A stretch of DNA of 64,000 bases from Cryptomeria japonica. Taxonomy: Eukaryota > Streptophyta > Pinopsida > Cupressales > Cupressaceae. Under the pieces are notes generated by a model. It was not told where the DNA came from. It worked only from the letters and a program-made list of their open reading frames with translations, and did no database searches. The stretch is taken from NCBI RefSeq assembly GCF_030272615.1, contig NC_081409.1:18356260-18420259 (forward strand). Reading direction: 5' to 3'. The position numbers were made by a program, and so were the translations under genes. Below, in pieces: positions 23,796 through 35,185 of this stretch; the stretch's first letter is position 1, and every line of letters starts with the position of its first letter.

Positions 23796-24220
23796 CCCTC
23801 TTGGGAATGTCCTAGCATCTCCTCAACATCCCCAACAGTGGGGGTGTCTCAGAAACATCCCCTTTATATGGGTAATACCCCGAGGGCATTTCCCTTTTAC
23901 TTTTTAGTAATGGTAATGGGGAGCAGCAGAGGTATGTCTCATCCCCATCCCTGCATACTAGGGACTTCCCCATTTTAAAAATGACTTGTTTTTAGTGTAG
24001 GACCATTCCTATGGAGCAATGATATGAAATAACGGTAACAGTTTTTTCCTACAAATATTTCATCATTAGATTTTCCTTAATATTTCCCATTTTAAACCTG
24101 AGTAATTGAATTCCGTTTACACTTTCATGTAAAAAGAATGCTACTATGCTATGAGTAATTTGACAATGACATCACTTCTTTGAAAGTTTCAAGTTATACA
24201 AGATGAATTAAAAAACTAAT
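23796..24220. other. Continuation of the old duplicated unit; no gene
   Basis: CCCCATCCCTGCATACTAGG resembles TCCATCCCTGCATCCTAGG near 22615. The remaining 200 bp before the LINE is unassigned. Confidence 0.5.
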
Positions 24221-24221
24221 T

Positions 24222-25158
24222 GAAAGTCGGACTTGCCCCTTTGCTCAGTACTGTTGGAAATACCTGCTGGGGAAATTGGATTTCCAGCAAGTGGAACCTC
24301 AGAGTCTACAAGAGTGGTTCATTTCTTGGCCCAGATTTGCGTACAAGGGAATGTTTAGTAGCATGTGGCAGGATCTTCCCTCAACAATAGTTTGGGAACT
24401 CTGGAAGAAAAGGAACAGAAGGATCTTCAAGGATCAGGCAATGCCTCGGGAAGTGTTAGTGTCAAAAATGGAAGCTTCAATAGTAGAGCTTGTCAATGAA
24501 GCGGCCAAAAAGAAAACAAAAAAATCCAATGTTTTTACAAACAGAGACAACGATGTTATGGAAAAATTTCCTGGTTTGAGGGTCCCAAGGGGACATGAAT
24601 TGGCTGATCTAGAAAGCTCAGCAAAACAATGCCACAGTCTGGCAAGCCTCCGAAAAAGACTGGATCAAAATAAATTTTGATGGTGCCTCACTGGGAAACC
24701 CAGGGAATGCAAGGGCAGCCTGTGTGGCCCGGAATGATCAAGGCCTCATTGTAGGGAAATCGGCTGAGTACATCAGAACAACAACAAATAACATTGCAGA
24801 ATTTAGAGCAACTTTGAAAGGAGTCGAGCTTGGCAAAACACTGGGAGCAACAAAGCTTCATCTCGAGGGAGATTCTCTTCTAGCGGTCAATGCAATCAGA
24901 AACAAATGGGTGGTAAATTGGCAGCTTGAGAGATGGCTTGCTCCCATATTAGAAACACTAAAAGGTTTTGTCGAATATAAGATTAGTCACATTTTACAGG
25001 AGGGAAATGGGACGGCTGATGACCTAGCGAAGCAGGCGGCTGAACACAAGATCTCTTTCGAATCAATTCACTTCGTAGCATGGTTGGGGCTGATACTTGA
25101 TGGATTGGGAAAAGATCGTGAGGACAGTTATAGTACGCAAGAACAATTTCCCACATGA
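24222..25158 (+). pseudogene. LINE ORF2 C-terminus with RNase H domain (copy C)
   Basis: It begins with CPFAQYCW (end of the reverse-transcriptase-associated zinc-binding region), then WFISWPRFAYKGMFSSMWQD and TIVWELWKKRNRRIFKD, the usual LINE linker. A frameshift near 24620 leads into RNase H: INFDGASLGNPG (first Asp), NNIAEFRA (Glu), LEGDS (second Asp) and EGNGTADDLA (last Asp). All four catalytic residues are present. The TWO-frame structure and the missing N-terminus make it a dead fragment. RNase H of this type marks the plant L1 clade that carries a C-terminal RNase H. Confidence 0.85.
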
Positions 25159-25450
25159 CCTGACAGGTGTGGATATGACAAGGGAGGTCACAATGCTCGA
25201 TCACCCATCTTTAGAAACGTAGCCAAGTGGCGGGTTAATCATAACCCGACTTCCCAAGAAGAGGAGATGTTGAGTTAGGAACAGTACGTTCGCGAGGTGG
25301 CAAAGTATCAGGCCTCCATGTCACCGCGAGGTGATTATGGGAAGGAAGGGTAGCAACTAGGCCTTTTATAAGGTACGGCTCGGATGGTGCGATCATTAGG
25401 GCAGGTATTCATTTCGTCCCACAGATTTTTTCGGTGAAGGATTTATATAC

Positions 25451-25801
25451 ATGGAGAATATGGCGGAAGAACCACTTCATTTTCTTCTGCCTTTGAGTGA
25501 CCTGGAAGCTGTAGCGATGGATACTCCTATGCTCTTGGAAGCAACCAAGCAGCAGATGTCTTTCCTAGGAGAAATTTCGGAAAAACGTTTGCTCATGGTG
25601 ATGGAGTTGAAGCATCCCCTGATTCTACATGCGATAAAGAAGGTTTTGGGGTAGGAGTTCTTGCGAGCGGCACACAAGTATAGAGTAAATACGAACATAA
25701 TGGCAATGTTCTTGGCTTTGCATCCAGATGGGCATTTGCAAGCCCAAAATGAAGAAAGTATGCCAAATGCTTTTTTGGCATTCCTTTCTCGAAGAAATTG
25801 A
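25451..25801 (+). pseudogene. Coding-like ORF downstream of RNase H in LINE copy C
   Basis: ATG at 25451 opens MENMAEEPLHFLLPLSDLEA and the frame continues to a stop at 25799-25801, with one internal TAG at 25652-25654. About 116 codons, leucine- and methionine-rich in the first half. I recognise no domain. Its position after the RNase H stop mirrors the third ORF of the full-length LINE at 33152, but I see no sequence similarity between the two. It could be chance, given the many other short frames here. Confidence 0.4.
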
Positions 25802-26686
25802 TGCAGTTCTGGATAATATTGATGAGCAGAAGCGCATTCCGTTGGTTCACCAATATTACATGACTCGGGATGCGGGGGGGATGTGAGGAAATTCTCAATC
25901 GTACAAACCATGGAAATGGAGAACTTCAACCGTAGTCATGCAGAAAAGAATCGGAATCTATCTTACGGACAGCCTTACCAGGCCGGAGACATGATTTGGG
26001 GAAATTCATGAAGGAGGAAGGTTTGCAAGGTCGAAGGGATATTGGGGTGGATGAAAATGGTGCGATTGAGGCAGGGAATGACTGGGGTCTTGCAAAGGGG
26101 AATTGTGGATTCCAAACGACATGAGACTCATTGAAGAGATGGCTACAGGGGAGGCACATGTGGGATGCGGTCGGGACTGCCCGGTCATTGCTCAGGCAGC
26201 TGCAGCTCAAAGTCTCTATGAGAATATCTCAGGCTCTTCGGAGAGTGAGTGACCTCGCTGTCTTCTTCTCTGGTAAACAGTTTCCTTTTTTGGTCTAGTT
26301 CCTCATAGGCTTGTGCACAATACCTTACAAACAGTAGCGGAGTATGTATGTTATCTATAGGTAGAAGATTAGCTATATGTAGATGGTCCTTTTCCTCTGT
26401 ACCCAGATTTCGCTGTTCTTTGGGCAGAGGATGTCAAGTGGACATAGATTGCCCTTTTGGTTCCTTTTTGGCTGTATGTCTGCATTTTGGATAGGAGGGT
26501 AACGGCACACAGGCACCTCCTTCAACTGTACCAACTTTATTATCAATACAGGAGCTGGACAAAAAATTGAAAGTCCAGATATTATTACCCTGTGCAATTT
26601 GTTGCACAAAATATTAAAAACGGGTTACTACATTCAAGGTCTTTGCTAGTACCTGGTATTCATTCTATGAAAGACCCCTAACTAAT

Positions 26687-27109
26687 GAATACAAACCCCC
26701 AAAAAACTGATACACGCCCAAAAATATTGATACGGACCCAATACAGCAAAAATTCTAACAGATGAACCTTTTTTCAAGTATTGGATAGCAGACAAATCTT
26801 TACACTTGAAAAGTCAAAGAAGGGAAAAACCAATATTTACTTTTAAAATATGCATACAATAACGAATCTATCATGGTTATGTAGGTTTTATGTGAAACTA
26901 TGGTGAACAAATTTTCAAAATTTTTTCAACCACAAATCTCGTTATTAGAATTTTTTTAATTGTGTGAAATAATAATCAAATGGCTACAAATAGCCCATAG
27001 AAGATAGCCTCTCCAAAACAACTTGATATAGATCCAATGCAACTTGATAGAGACCCCAAAATATTACATACAGACACAATACAAAATTGATTGAAACTCA
27101 AGACCAATC
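26687..27109. repeat. Degenerate minisatellite, left part
   Basis: Variants of ATTGATACAGACCCAAAA recur every 20-25 bp (for example ACTGATACACGCCCAAAA and ATTGATACGGACCCAATAC), separated by unrelated AT-rich text. The same unit resumes on the far side of the LINE at 34013, so the array predates the LINE insertion. Confidence 0.65.
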
Positions 27110-27214
27110 AATTACAGACCCTAATTGAGTTCATTCTAAACTCTTTTCCCTCCATTGTCTTTTACATTTTTCAAAATCAAATTATGTTAAAGATAGATTT
27201 ATAAAAAATTCTTA

Positions 27215-28615
27215 ATGGCGAGCGAGGAGCGGCAGTTCGAGTACGAAAGGCAGAGGACAGAATGCGAAGTGCAGAAGGAAGTCTGCAAAGGCTGCTTGGT
27301 GGAAGGCAATCTCCAGCAACAGACAAATGACCGTAAACAGGGTATAGCCGATGGGAAAGGCAAGGAACTACCAGTGGATAGGCAGACAAAGTGGCGAATA
27401 TTGGAAGTTGACTGGAACAACCAGGGGCCAATACACTCACTCTGTAATAACAATGAAATCGCAGAAGGAAAGGATAATACCCCAAATCAGAGCCCTACGG
27501 AAGAAAGCAATACGCCGAGGCTGGTAGAGATCAATTTAACGGAGGAAACTGTCGATGACAAATGCATTTGGGAGGACCTCGCAGTTATTGCTAGAATCAT
27601 TGGCCCGAAGAAATCTAAGCAAAGCATCAACCCTTGGATAAAGGAGAATTGGGGTGATCAAGTGGCGGTGAAATTTCTGCCAAAAGGCTTTTTCGTGGCC
27701 ATCTTCACAGAGAAAGGAACAAGGGACCAAATTTTAAGCTCAAAGAATTGGTTTTTTGAAAAATTACCACTTTACATCCAGCCTTGGGCACCCAACTTTA
27801 ACCCGACCAAACTCGCAGTCTATGAAACTCCGGTATGGATCAGACTGTTTAATCTCCCAATCAAGTATTGGGGGGACCAGTGCCTTGAGAAAATAGGGCG
27901 AACGCTCGGTACCCTTCTGGAGATTGATGAAGAAATTATTGAAAGCGATTCATACATATACGCCAGGATGAAAATAGCAGCGGTCGAACAAATTCCTTCC
28001 CACATAAAGCTTAGAACAATCAACGGAATTTGGAAACAAGGCATTGAAATTGAGAAAGAGCTCTTTGTTTGCCAAAGATGTGGAAGCAAAACCCATCAAG
28101 CCAAAAGGTGCAGAATTTTTGTGCATAGGGCATATAATACTAAGCAAAGGACAGAAGATAAAGAAAAAGCATTGTGGTTAAAGAAAATAAATGAGCAAAA
28201 ACAGAGGCCTACTGCGGTAAACAAATCACTGCCTGATGCAAGTGTGTGTCCTGTACCCAACTCTCAACCCTGTCAGATAGAATCGGAAATCAATAATGTA
28301 GAAAGAGTGGCTATTCCAAGCCAGGAGATGTCTCCTATAATATGATCCTAGGTCGTAAACATTATCGAGGAAGGCACAAGCGATGCTGAAATGAGTAATT
28401 CAGACAGAGAGGGTGAAGATGATGTCTTGGATAACCTAGATCCCAGATGCATTAGCCAATCAGTGAATACTCTCCGGGGCAAAGCAAAAGGGGTTAAAGG
28501 CAGAAAAAGCAATAAACAGATCAAAGAGGAGAAAGCATCAGAAAAAGCTATTGTGAGCGTTTTGGAATATATGAAGAACTCCAAGGGAGGCAGCCCCTCC
28601 CTTGGACAGAAATGA
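27215..28615 (+). pseudogene. LINE ORF1: nucleic-acid-binding protein with DUF4283 and CCHC knuckle
   Basis: ATG at 27215 opens 376 codons to a TGA (28343-28345). A TAG follows two codons later (28349-28351), after which the same frame stays open to 28615. The original protein was therefore about 466 residues with two nonsense mutations. Residues about 120-225 form the DUF4283 region (WEDLAVIARIIGPKK, then NWFFEKLPLYIQPWAPNFNP). The zinc knuckle is C286-x2-C289-x4-H294-x4-C299. The C-terminal part is charged (DREGEDD, KGVKGRKSNK). In plant L1 elements this protein binds the element RNA. Its final TGA overlaps the ORF2 start as ATGA. Confidence 0.88.
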
Positions 28616-31600
28616 GAATCACATCTTGGAATGTAAGGGGCTTAACAGCCCCTGACAAAAGACACTTGGTCAAAAGGTCTTTGGCCAGGTTAGAATCTGA
28701 AATGATCTTACTTCAGGAAACCAAGTTAAATGGGCATAAGGTAGCTGAATTCATCAAATTCTGCAATAAGTGGGAGGGACTGTTTCAGGACGCCAGAGGA
28801 TCTGCTGGAGGCCTGGGAATCTTGTGGAACTCATAGGTTTTTGAGGTGATCCCATTGGAGTCCAACGAATTTTGGATGGCATGCAACATTGTATATAAAC
28901 CAGGAGGTTTCGGTTTTCCTCTGTTTAATATCTATGGGCCGATTAAGATAGATGAAAAGCTAAGAGTTTGGACAGGGATACATGAGCAATTGCTATCATT
29001 AGAGAGGAAGAAGGCAATTCTGGCTGGGGACTTCAATGCAATCTTAGATATTGATGACAAGGAAGGAGGGTTGAGGAAGAGCACAAGAGTAATGGAAGAC
29101 TTCAGAGAGTTCATTTCGAACTGTCAAGTGGTGGATGTTATTCCGAAGAATGGTAAGCTCACTTGGACTAATAGAAGACTTAACTTCTCAAAAATCTCTG
29201 AAAGATTGGATCGCTTTTTGTGGGGGAATGGTGGATTAATGGTAGCTTCTCCATTGACACTAGAATCATCCCGCAAGCTAGATCGGATCACCTCCCAGTC
29301 ACTTTGTCTATTAATCATAAGGCTCCTAAAAACAGAAATTACTTCAAATTTCAGAGTATGTGGTGGAGGGACCCTAAATTCATCGAGCTACTCAAAACAT
29401 GGTGGCTGGAAAGCAACATCTTTTCGGGCTCCCCTAGCTTTTGTTTTATAAAGAGAATTCAATATATCAAAAACAATATTAAACACTGGAACAAGACCTC
29501 ATTCAAGAATATATTCTCTGAGAAACTCCGAATAGAAGAAGAATTGGAAGAAATCAACAAACGAGTTATGCTAGTAGGGATGGTCAGGGATGACTATCTG
29601 AAAGAAAAGCTTCTTAAGGAGCAGTATGCGGAATTGCTAAGCAGAGAAGAAGTCTACTGGCGAGACAAATCAAGAGCATTATGGATCGCTGAGGGAGACC
29701 GTAATACAAAGTTCTTCCATGCAACCTCAAAAGGCAGAAGGAATTAGAACAAAATTACTGCAATCTTGGATGGTGAAGGGATTTTGAGAAGTACTGAGGC
29801 TGAGTTAGAACAAGCGGCACTTGAACATTTTGTTAAATTACTGGGGAATGATTGTCAAATAGGAGATGCATCAGATAACAGGCTCTCTGAGCTTGTGCAG
29901 AAGCTGGTAACTGTGGAGGAGGCTAAAATGCTCTGTGAACCGTATTCCCTAGAAGAAATTAAAAAGGCCACTTTCGAGCTCCACCCCCACACGGCTCCAA
30001 GCCCGGACGGTATGACAGCTGAGTTTTATCAGAAGTGTTGAGACTTTATGGGACACGATGTATGGTTAGTTGTAGAAGAATTCAGGAAAAAAGGGAAGTT
30101 TGTAAGAGAAATGAATAATACAGTCATTGCTCTAATCCCCAAAAAACAAGAATGCACCTCAATACATGATCTGAGACCCATATCGTTATGCAACACCATA
30201 TACAAAATCATCTCGAAAGCAATGGCCAACAGACTGAAGAAGCTTCTACCTCACCTCATTTCAGAAAATGAGAATGGGTTTACCCCCGGAAGAGAGTTAG
30301 CGGACAGCATTATTTTAGTGTCTGAAGTCATGCATTCTATTCATAAAGAAAAATCAAAAGGTATGATCATTAAGCTTGATGTTGCAAAAGCTTATGATAA
30401 GGTGGTATGGCAATTCTTGGTTAAGGTTCTTAGTTGCTATGGTTTTCCAAAGGAATGGATTGACTGTGTTAGTTTCTGCATCTCCACGGTTAGTTTTTCT
30501 TTGCTCGTCAATGGTGCGATTTGTGGCTTTTTCAAAGCTACCAACGGATTGAGGCAAGGGGACCCTTTATCCCCGGCCCTCTTTGTACTCATGGCAGAAG
30601 TTCTTAGCAATCTAATTAAAACCAAGCAGTCTGCCAGGCATTGGAACAGTGTACGAGCTCATAGATCATTAGAGCCCATCACACATTCACAATTTGCTGA
30701 TGACACTATCTTGTTTGGTGAAGCAACAATGAAAGAAGCCAAAGGAATTAAAGAGGTACTAGATGAGTATTCGAAGTTGTCAGGCCAGGTAATGAATGTG
30801 GATAAATCGCAGATTTTCTTTTTTAACACTGAAAGATTATTACAGAACCGCATTTCGCACTTGCTTGGCTTTCAAACTGCTGTTCCGCCCATCAAATATC
30901 TTGGGATCAGAATCAACATGGGATGTAGGCAAACGCATATTTGGGAGGATGTACTTAATTCTTGCAAGATCAAATCGGAGCAATGGAAGAATAGATGGCT
31001 TACTCAAGCTGGACGGCTACTAATGATAAAGTCTGTGCTATCAGCTGTTCCAATCTATCGTATGCAATGCTTCCAAATGCCCAGTTCGGTTGGAGCAAAA
31101 TTAGATGGACTATAAAAAAGTTTGTGTGGGACGGGGCCAAGGAGCATAAGAGGATACCTTTGATAAATTGGGATACAATGTGTATGCGGAAGGAGGATGG
31201 GGGAGCAAGGCTAAGGAAAATGAGTCTACAAAACCTGACACTAGGAGCGAAGTTGTCTTGGAAAATGTACAAGAACCCCAATAAACTATGGTGCAGGATC
31301 TTTCAGAAAAAGTATTTGGACTCTGACAATCCTGAGCGTATCTTCACAATTGCAGACGCAGACAGGGGCTCTCCCACCTGGAATTTCCTCTGGAACAACA
31401 GGGGCATAATAACGAATCATATGTCTTGGAAGATTGGCAACGGAATTAGAGCCAAATCTGGCAGGACTCATGGGATGGGGAGCTGCCGCTAGCAGAATGT
31501 TTCGAAGATCAAGATTGGGTCAACACCATCGAAACTGCTATAGGCACGCAAGTTGCCAGTTACTTTGAGAATACTGAGTATCATGGTATGAGGACTTGGA

Positions 31601-32853
31601 GAAAGATAACTATTGGCAATTCGCAGATGTGTAGAAAATTAGAAGAATTACTTAGCAACAGATCAATATTAGCGTCAGATGAAGAAGACAGATTGTTCTG
31701 GTGCGCAGCAAAGTTAGGGGAGTATAGTGTGAAGCTAGGATATGAAGTCCAAAGGCATCAAGCTCTGAATCCGAACTGGCCCAGCAAGTTGTGTTGAAAC
31801 AGGTGGGTGCTGCCCAAGGCAGGGGCATTCCTATGGATCGCACTGAACGGAAGGATACTCACTAGAAACAGGCTGAAAACTATAGGCATACAAGGGCCAA
31901 GTTGGTGCGTGTTATGCAACATTGGGGAAGAAACAGTGGACCATCTACTCTTCAATTGTAGGTTTGCCCACAGCTGTTGGGATTGGTTCCTAGGAATGGT
32001 TAGCCTATATACAGCTAGAAGCATGACTCTAAAAGAATTTCTTGTCGCATGGCCACGATCCAATTAGTCAAAATGGGGAGTCCTATGGTTGATCGGCCCA
32101 GCAACGATTGTTTGGGCTATCTGGAAAGAGAGAAACAAACGGATATTCAAAGAATCGGCCAAAACAGTGGAATTAGTCATAGACGATCTTAAGAGGGGCA
32201 TAGAAGAAGTCATTTGTGGTAAGTCACGAAATGTTAGAAATTTCAAATTCAATGATTGGGATATGGAAATGGAAAGAAATGGGTCCTTCAAAAATGCTTT
32301 ATTCCATTATCCCAAGAGAAGAATCAACAGGAAAGAGGTCAGATGGGAAAAGCCTCATAACAATTGGGTAAAACTCAACTTTGATGGGGCCTGCAAAGGC
32401 AATCCGGGATAGGCTGGCTTTGGAGCAGTTATTCGAAATGAGGATGGGAATGTGGTGTTTGGCACATATGGCAATATTGGCTGCGCTACAAACAATGAAG
32501 CAGAAATAAGAGCTCTCGAGGTCGGGCTTTTACTCTGTAAAGAGAAAGGTTTGACCAATGTACAGATTGAAGGTGATTCTCAGATAATCATAAATGGGGT
32601 GACTACTGGTAAATTACTTAATTAGAAACTAGCTAAATGGCTGCCTCGCATTCGGTCCTTACTCCAAGCAATTAAACCGTATGAAATAACACATATACAT
32701 AGGGAGGGAAATCAAGTAGCTAACCTATTAGCCAATCTAGGAGTCAACTCACAGGCTGCAGAAGTGTCAGTTGATCCCAAGGCATTGAGTTCAGATATTA
32801 CAGACCTCTGCAGGAAAGACCTATTGATAAGGAAATGCGACGGAGTGGGATGA
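28612..32853 (+). pseudogene. LINE ORF2: endonuclease, reverse transcriptase, zinc finger, RNase H
   Basis: ATG at 28612 opens MRITSWNVRGLT. The AP-endonuclease motifs are present: WNVRG, LLQETK, AGDFNAI, RLDRFL and SDHLPV. The reverse transcriptase shows RPISLCNTIYKIISK, IIKLDVAKAYDKV, LRQGDPLSP and an intact FADD at 30693-30704. The zinc-binding region follows (LPKAGAFLWIALNGR, CVLCNIGEETVDHLL), then RNase H (LNFDGACKGNPG, NNEAEIRA, IEGDSQ, GNQVANLLA). The last catalytic RNase H Asp is Asn. In-frame stops occur at 28834, 29745, 30039, 31795, 32065, 32410 and 32623, with frameshifts near 29225, 31110 and 31460. Total length of about 1,400 codons is normal for the clade. Confidence 0.9.
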
Positions 32854-33151
32854 TGGTCCTCGGAACTAGGCTTGCGGATGTAGGACAGATGGAAGAAGTC
32901 TTATGCACCTTATGCAGGTCAAAATCCTCGAAAGGCGTAGTGACAGCAGTTCTATCTGCAGAGGATAGGTAGAGGTGACGGACTGGCAGATTCTTGCAGA
33001 TTATGGGATCTAGGTAAATTAGGCAGGAAGAATCTTCTAGAGCTTTGTAAGACTTTATATTGGCCTTTGCAAAAGCGGAATGCATGGTTAGTAAGGCGCT
33101 TTGAAGGATTTCTCACACCGAATAGCGCAAGAGTTGGACTGAGATTTATCC

Positions 33152-33724
33152 ATGGCTTATTTTGGCAACATTGGATGCACGAACTGTGAAGAAACGTTGG
33201 ATACGCAGCTTCGCAGCTTGTTTGTCGCAGAGGTTTATGTCTATGATGCTATAAAAGGGCTCGTCGGGATCACACTAAACTTTGATCGCCACTAGTGTGA
33301 TGGTACGATTTATGAAGCCGTCCTTATACCCTTGGTCGACATCATTGAGTGCAGGGAAAGCGCAGTGGAGATTCTGAGTGGCTTCGTCAAGCCAGTCAAC
33401 TACAACAACATTGCAGATTCCATCTTAAGTCTGCCGGAGAACGAATGGATTAGCATACTCAAAACTTATTTCCAGCCAAGCTACTTTCTGCCATCAGATT
33501 CTGAAGAAGAAGAAGAAGAAGAGGAGGGTGAGGATGATGGGAGCCAAGAATCAGATGCCAGTGAAACTAGTCAGGCAGAGCGCAGGTGCGTAGAGAGGGA
33601 AGAGTTGAAGGAAATGATGAGAACATTTGGGGAAAACGCATGGGAAGTGTTTAGATGTGCAGTGCAGAATGGCAATATGGCTCCTTTTCGCAGAATAACT
33701 AACTCAGAAACATGGTGGCTCTAG
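33152..33724 (+). pseudogene. Third ORF of the LINE, downstream of RNase H, with acidic C-terminal region
   Basis: ATG at 33152 opens MAYFGNIGCTNCEETLDTQ, and the frame runs 190 codons to a TAG, with a single internal TAG at 33293-33295. The first half is mixed hydrophobic/charged (VAEVYVYDAIKGLVGITL). The middle holds LPENEWISILKTYFQPSYF, followed by a run of acidic residues (DSEEEEEEEEGEDDG) and a basic/acidic helix (REELKEMMRTFGENAWEVF). I recognise no domain. It lies 300 bp after the end of RNase H and 270 bp before the A-rich tail, inside the target-site duplications, so it belongs to the element. Typical plant L1s have only two ORFs. Confidence 0.6.
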
Positions 33725-34012
33725 GCTGGAGCCACGGCCAATGTAATCAGCATCAGGGAATATGCGGGGGTTATCATGCAGACCCTCAATGGGGAGCAGT
33801 AATAACCATATATGCCCCTGTCTGTGTCTATGATTAGGATGGAAGGTAGTAGTACTCACTGCAGATAGCAGTGTTTGGTTATGGTAGGTAATAGTAATCA
33901 CTGCGGAAGCAGTTTTTGTGTATGGTCCTTCTTTAAGCAATACAAGGGTGCTATCCCCACAATGATAGCTCTGGCCATTAAAAATAAAAAATAAAAAAAT
34001 TACAGACCCTAA

Positions 34013-35060
34013 CATATTCAATGGAAACCAAAACTGAAATTCATGAAAACCCAAAACAAATAGTTATAGTCCTAAAAACAATCAGTACAAACCCAATTAC
34101 AAATGATTGAAACCCAAAACACATTGTTAACGACCAAAAAAATTGATTAGACCTGATTCATCTGGTAAAGCCTCAAAAAGAAATTGATACAACCTCAAAA
34201 CAAATTGACACAGATCCGAAAAAAAAGGTATAAGCCAAAGAGAAATTGATACAACCTCAAAACAAATTGACACAGATCCGAAAAAAAAGGTATAAGCCAA
34301 AAAGAAATTGATGTAAACCCAAAGAACTATCAGTACGTATTAAAAAGCAATCAACACGAACAAAAAAAAAAAGTTGATGACACTAAACAAACTGATAGGT
34401 GCCCAAAAAGAAAATTCTGATACGCACACAATTCTCGAAACAATTTGTGAAACACATAAATATAACAATTTAATAGAGATACAAATTAAGCATACACAAA
34501 CCCAAATCAAGCTGATACAAATCCAAATGCAAATGATAAAGACCACAGAAACATTAAAGCTTAAACGGCACGTACCACTATAAATCCAATACAAGAAAGT
34601 AATATCAATAAGAACCCAAAGTAAAACCATCGAGACAGAAACAAATCGATACATAACCCCAATAGCATAGATAAAAATATAAGTTGATACAAACCAAAAA
34701 AATTGATACTCAGTCCAAGAAACGATTGATACAGACTCGAAACATCTCATACAGACACCCAAAAAATTGTATCGGTCTGAAAGTATAAAGACTCAAAAGA
34801 GTTATTAAAAACCCAGAACAAATTTATACGAGTAGCAAACAAATTGACACAGACACAAAACAAATCAGAAACCCAAAATAAATTCATGCTGACCCAGAAT
34901 AATTTCATACAGACCAAAAACAAATGATAGAAACCTAAAAAAGATTGATATGGATCCAAAACAATTGTCAGAAACCAAAAACGAAACAATAGAAACCAAA
35001 AACAAGTAGATAAGGACCCCAAAAAATGGATAAGAACCTAAAATATTGCTACAATCTCAA
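34013..35060. repeat. Degenerate minisatellite, right part, adjoining EFG1 exon 1
   Basis: The unit resembling AAATTGATACAGACCCAAAA recurs roughly every 20-25 bp for about 1 kb, in many variants (ATTGACACAGATCC, CTGATACAAATCCAAA, TTGATATGGATCCAAAAC). A second-order duplication of 62 bp is visible at 34179-34302. Long frames across it on the minus strand are repeat artefacts rich in I, V, W and C. Confidence 0.7.
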
Positions 35061-35185
35061 AAATAATTAGACACTGAATATTATTTCAATTGACTACCAT
35101 CAAACTCTTGAGATTATGTATAACTCGAAAAATAACTCTGACTTCTATAAAACCCTTGAGATCGCATTTGGATAGAAATTCATAC

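Larger units (their letters stand above)
24221..26679 (+). mobile_element. 5'-truncated L1-type LINE (copy C)
   Basis: Coding sequence starts abruptly inside the zinc-finger linker of ORF2 and runs through a complete RNase H, then into a 1.5-kb 3' region. Truncation at the 5' end is typical of target-primed reverse transcription. A weak candidate target-site duplication, AACTAAT, lies at 24214-24220 and 26680-26686; it exactly abuts the first coding codon but is only 7 bp, and the 3' end lacks a clear A tail. The copy is antisense within EFG1 intron 1. Confidence 0.65.
27125..33997 (+). mobile_element. Full-length L1-type LINE (copy A), 6.9 kb
   Basis: A 15-bp target-site duplication AATTACAGACCCTAA flanks it (27110-27124 and 33998-34012; the first A may belong to the tail). 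The tail is A-rich (AAAAATAAAAAATAAAAAA). Inside are a 90-bp leader, ORF1 (DUF4283 plus zinc knuckle), ORF2 (endonuclease, reverse transcriptase, zinc finger, RNase H) and a third ORF after RNase H. All frames carry stops, so the copy is inactive. It inserted into the minisatellite next to EFG1 exon 1, antisense to the gene. Confidence 0.92.
4921..35185 (-). other. EFG1: EFG1 intron 1, about 30.3 kb
   Basis: A phase-0 intron from donor AAG/GTATGA to acceptor CCAG/AAT. It contains at least one full-length LINE, a truncated LINE, a small LTR element, solo LTRs, several tandem duplications and a minisatellite. Both LINEs and most recognisable LTRs with an assignable direction lie on the plus strand, antisense to the gene. 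The main exceptions are the LTR at 10286-10827 and the Gypsy scrap at 14740-15240. Introns of this size filled with transposons are typical of conifers. The alternative, exons from two separate partial gene copies, is less likely because phase and protein continuity are exact. Confidence 0.8.

Noticed and set aside
34340-34762. 140-codon minus-strand frame, hydrophobic and Cys/Trp-rich
   Set aside because: It lies wholly in the degenerate minisatellite and repeats the same few words (VSVS, ICIS, VCV); an artefact of the repeat.
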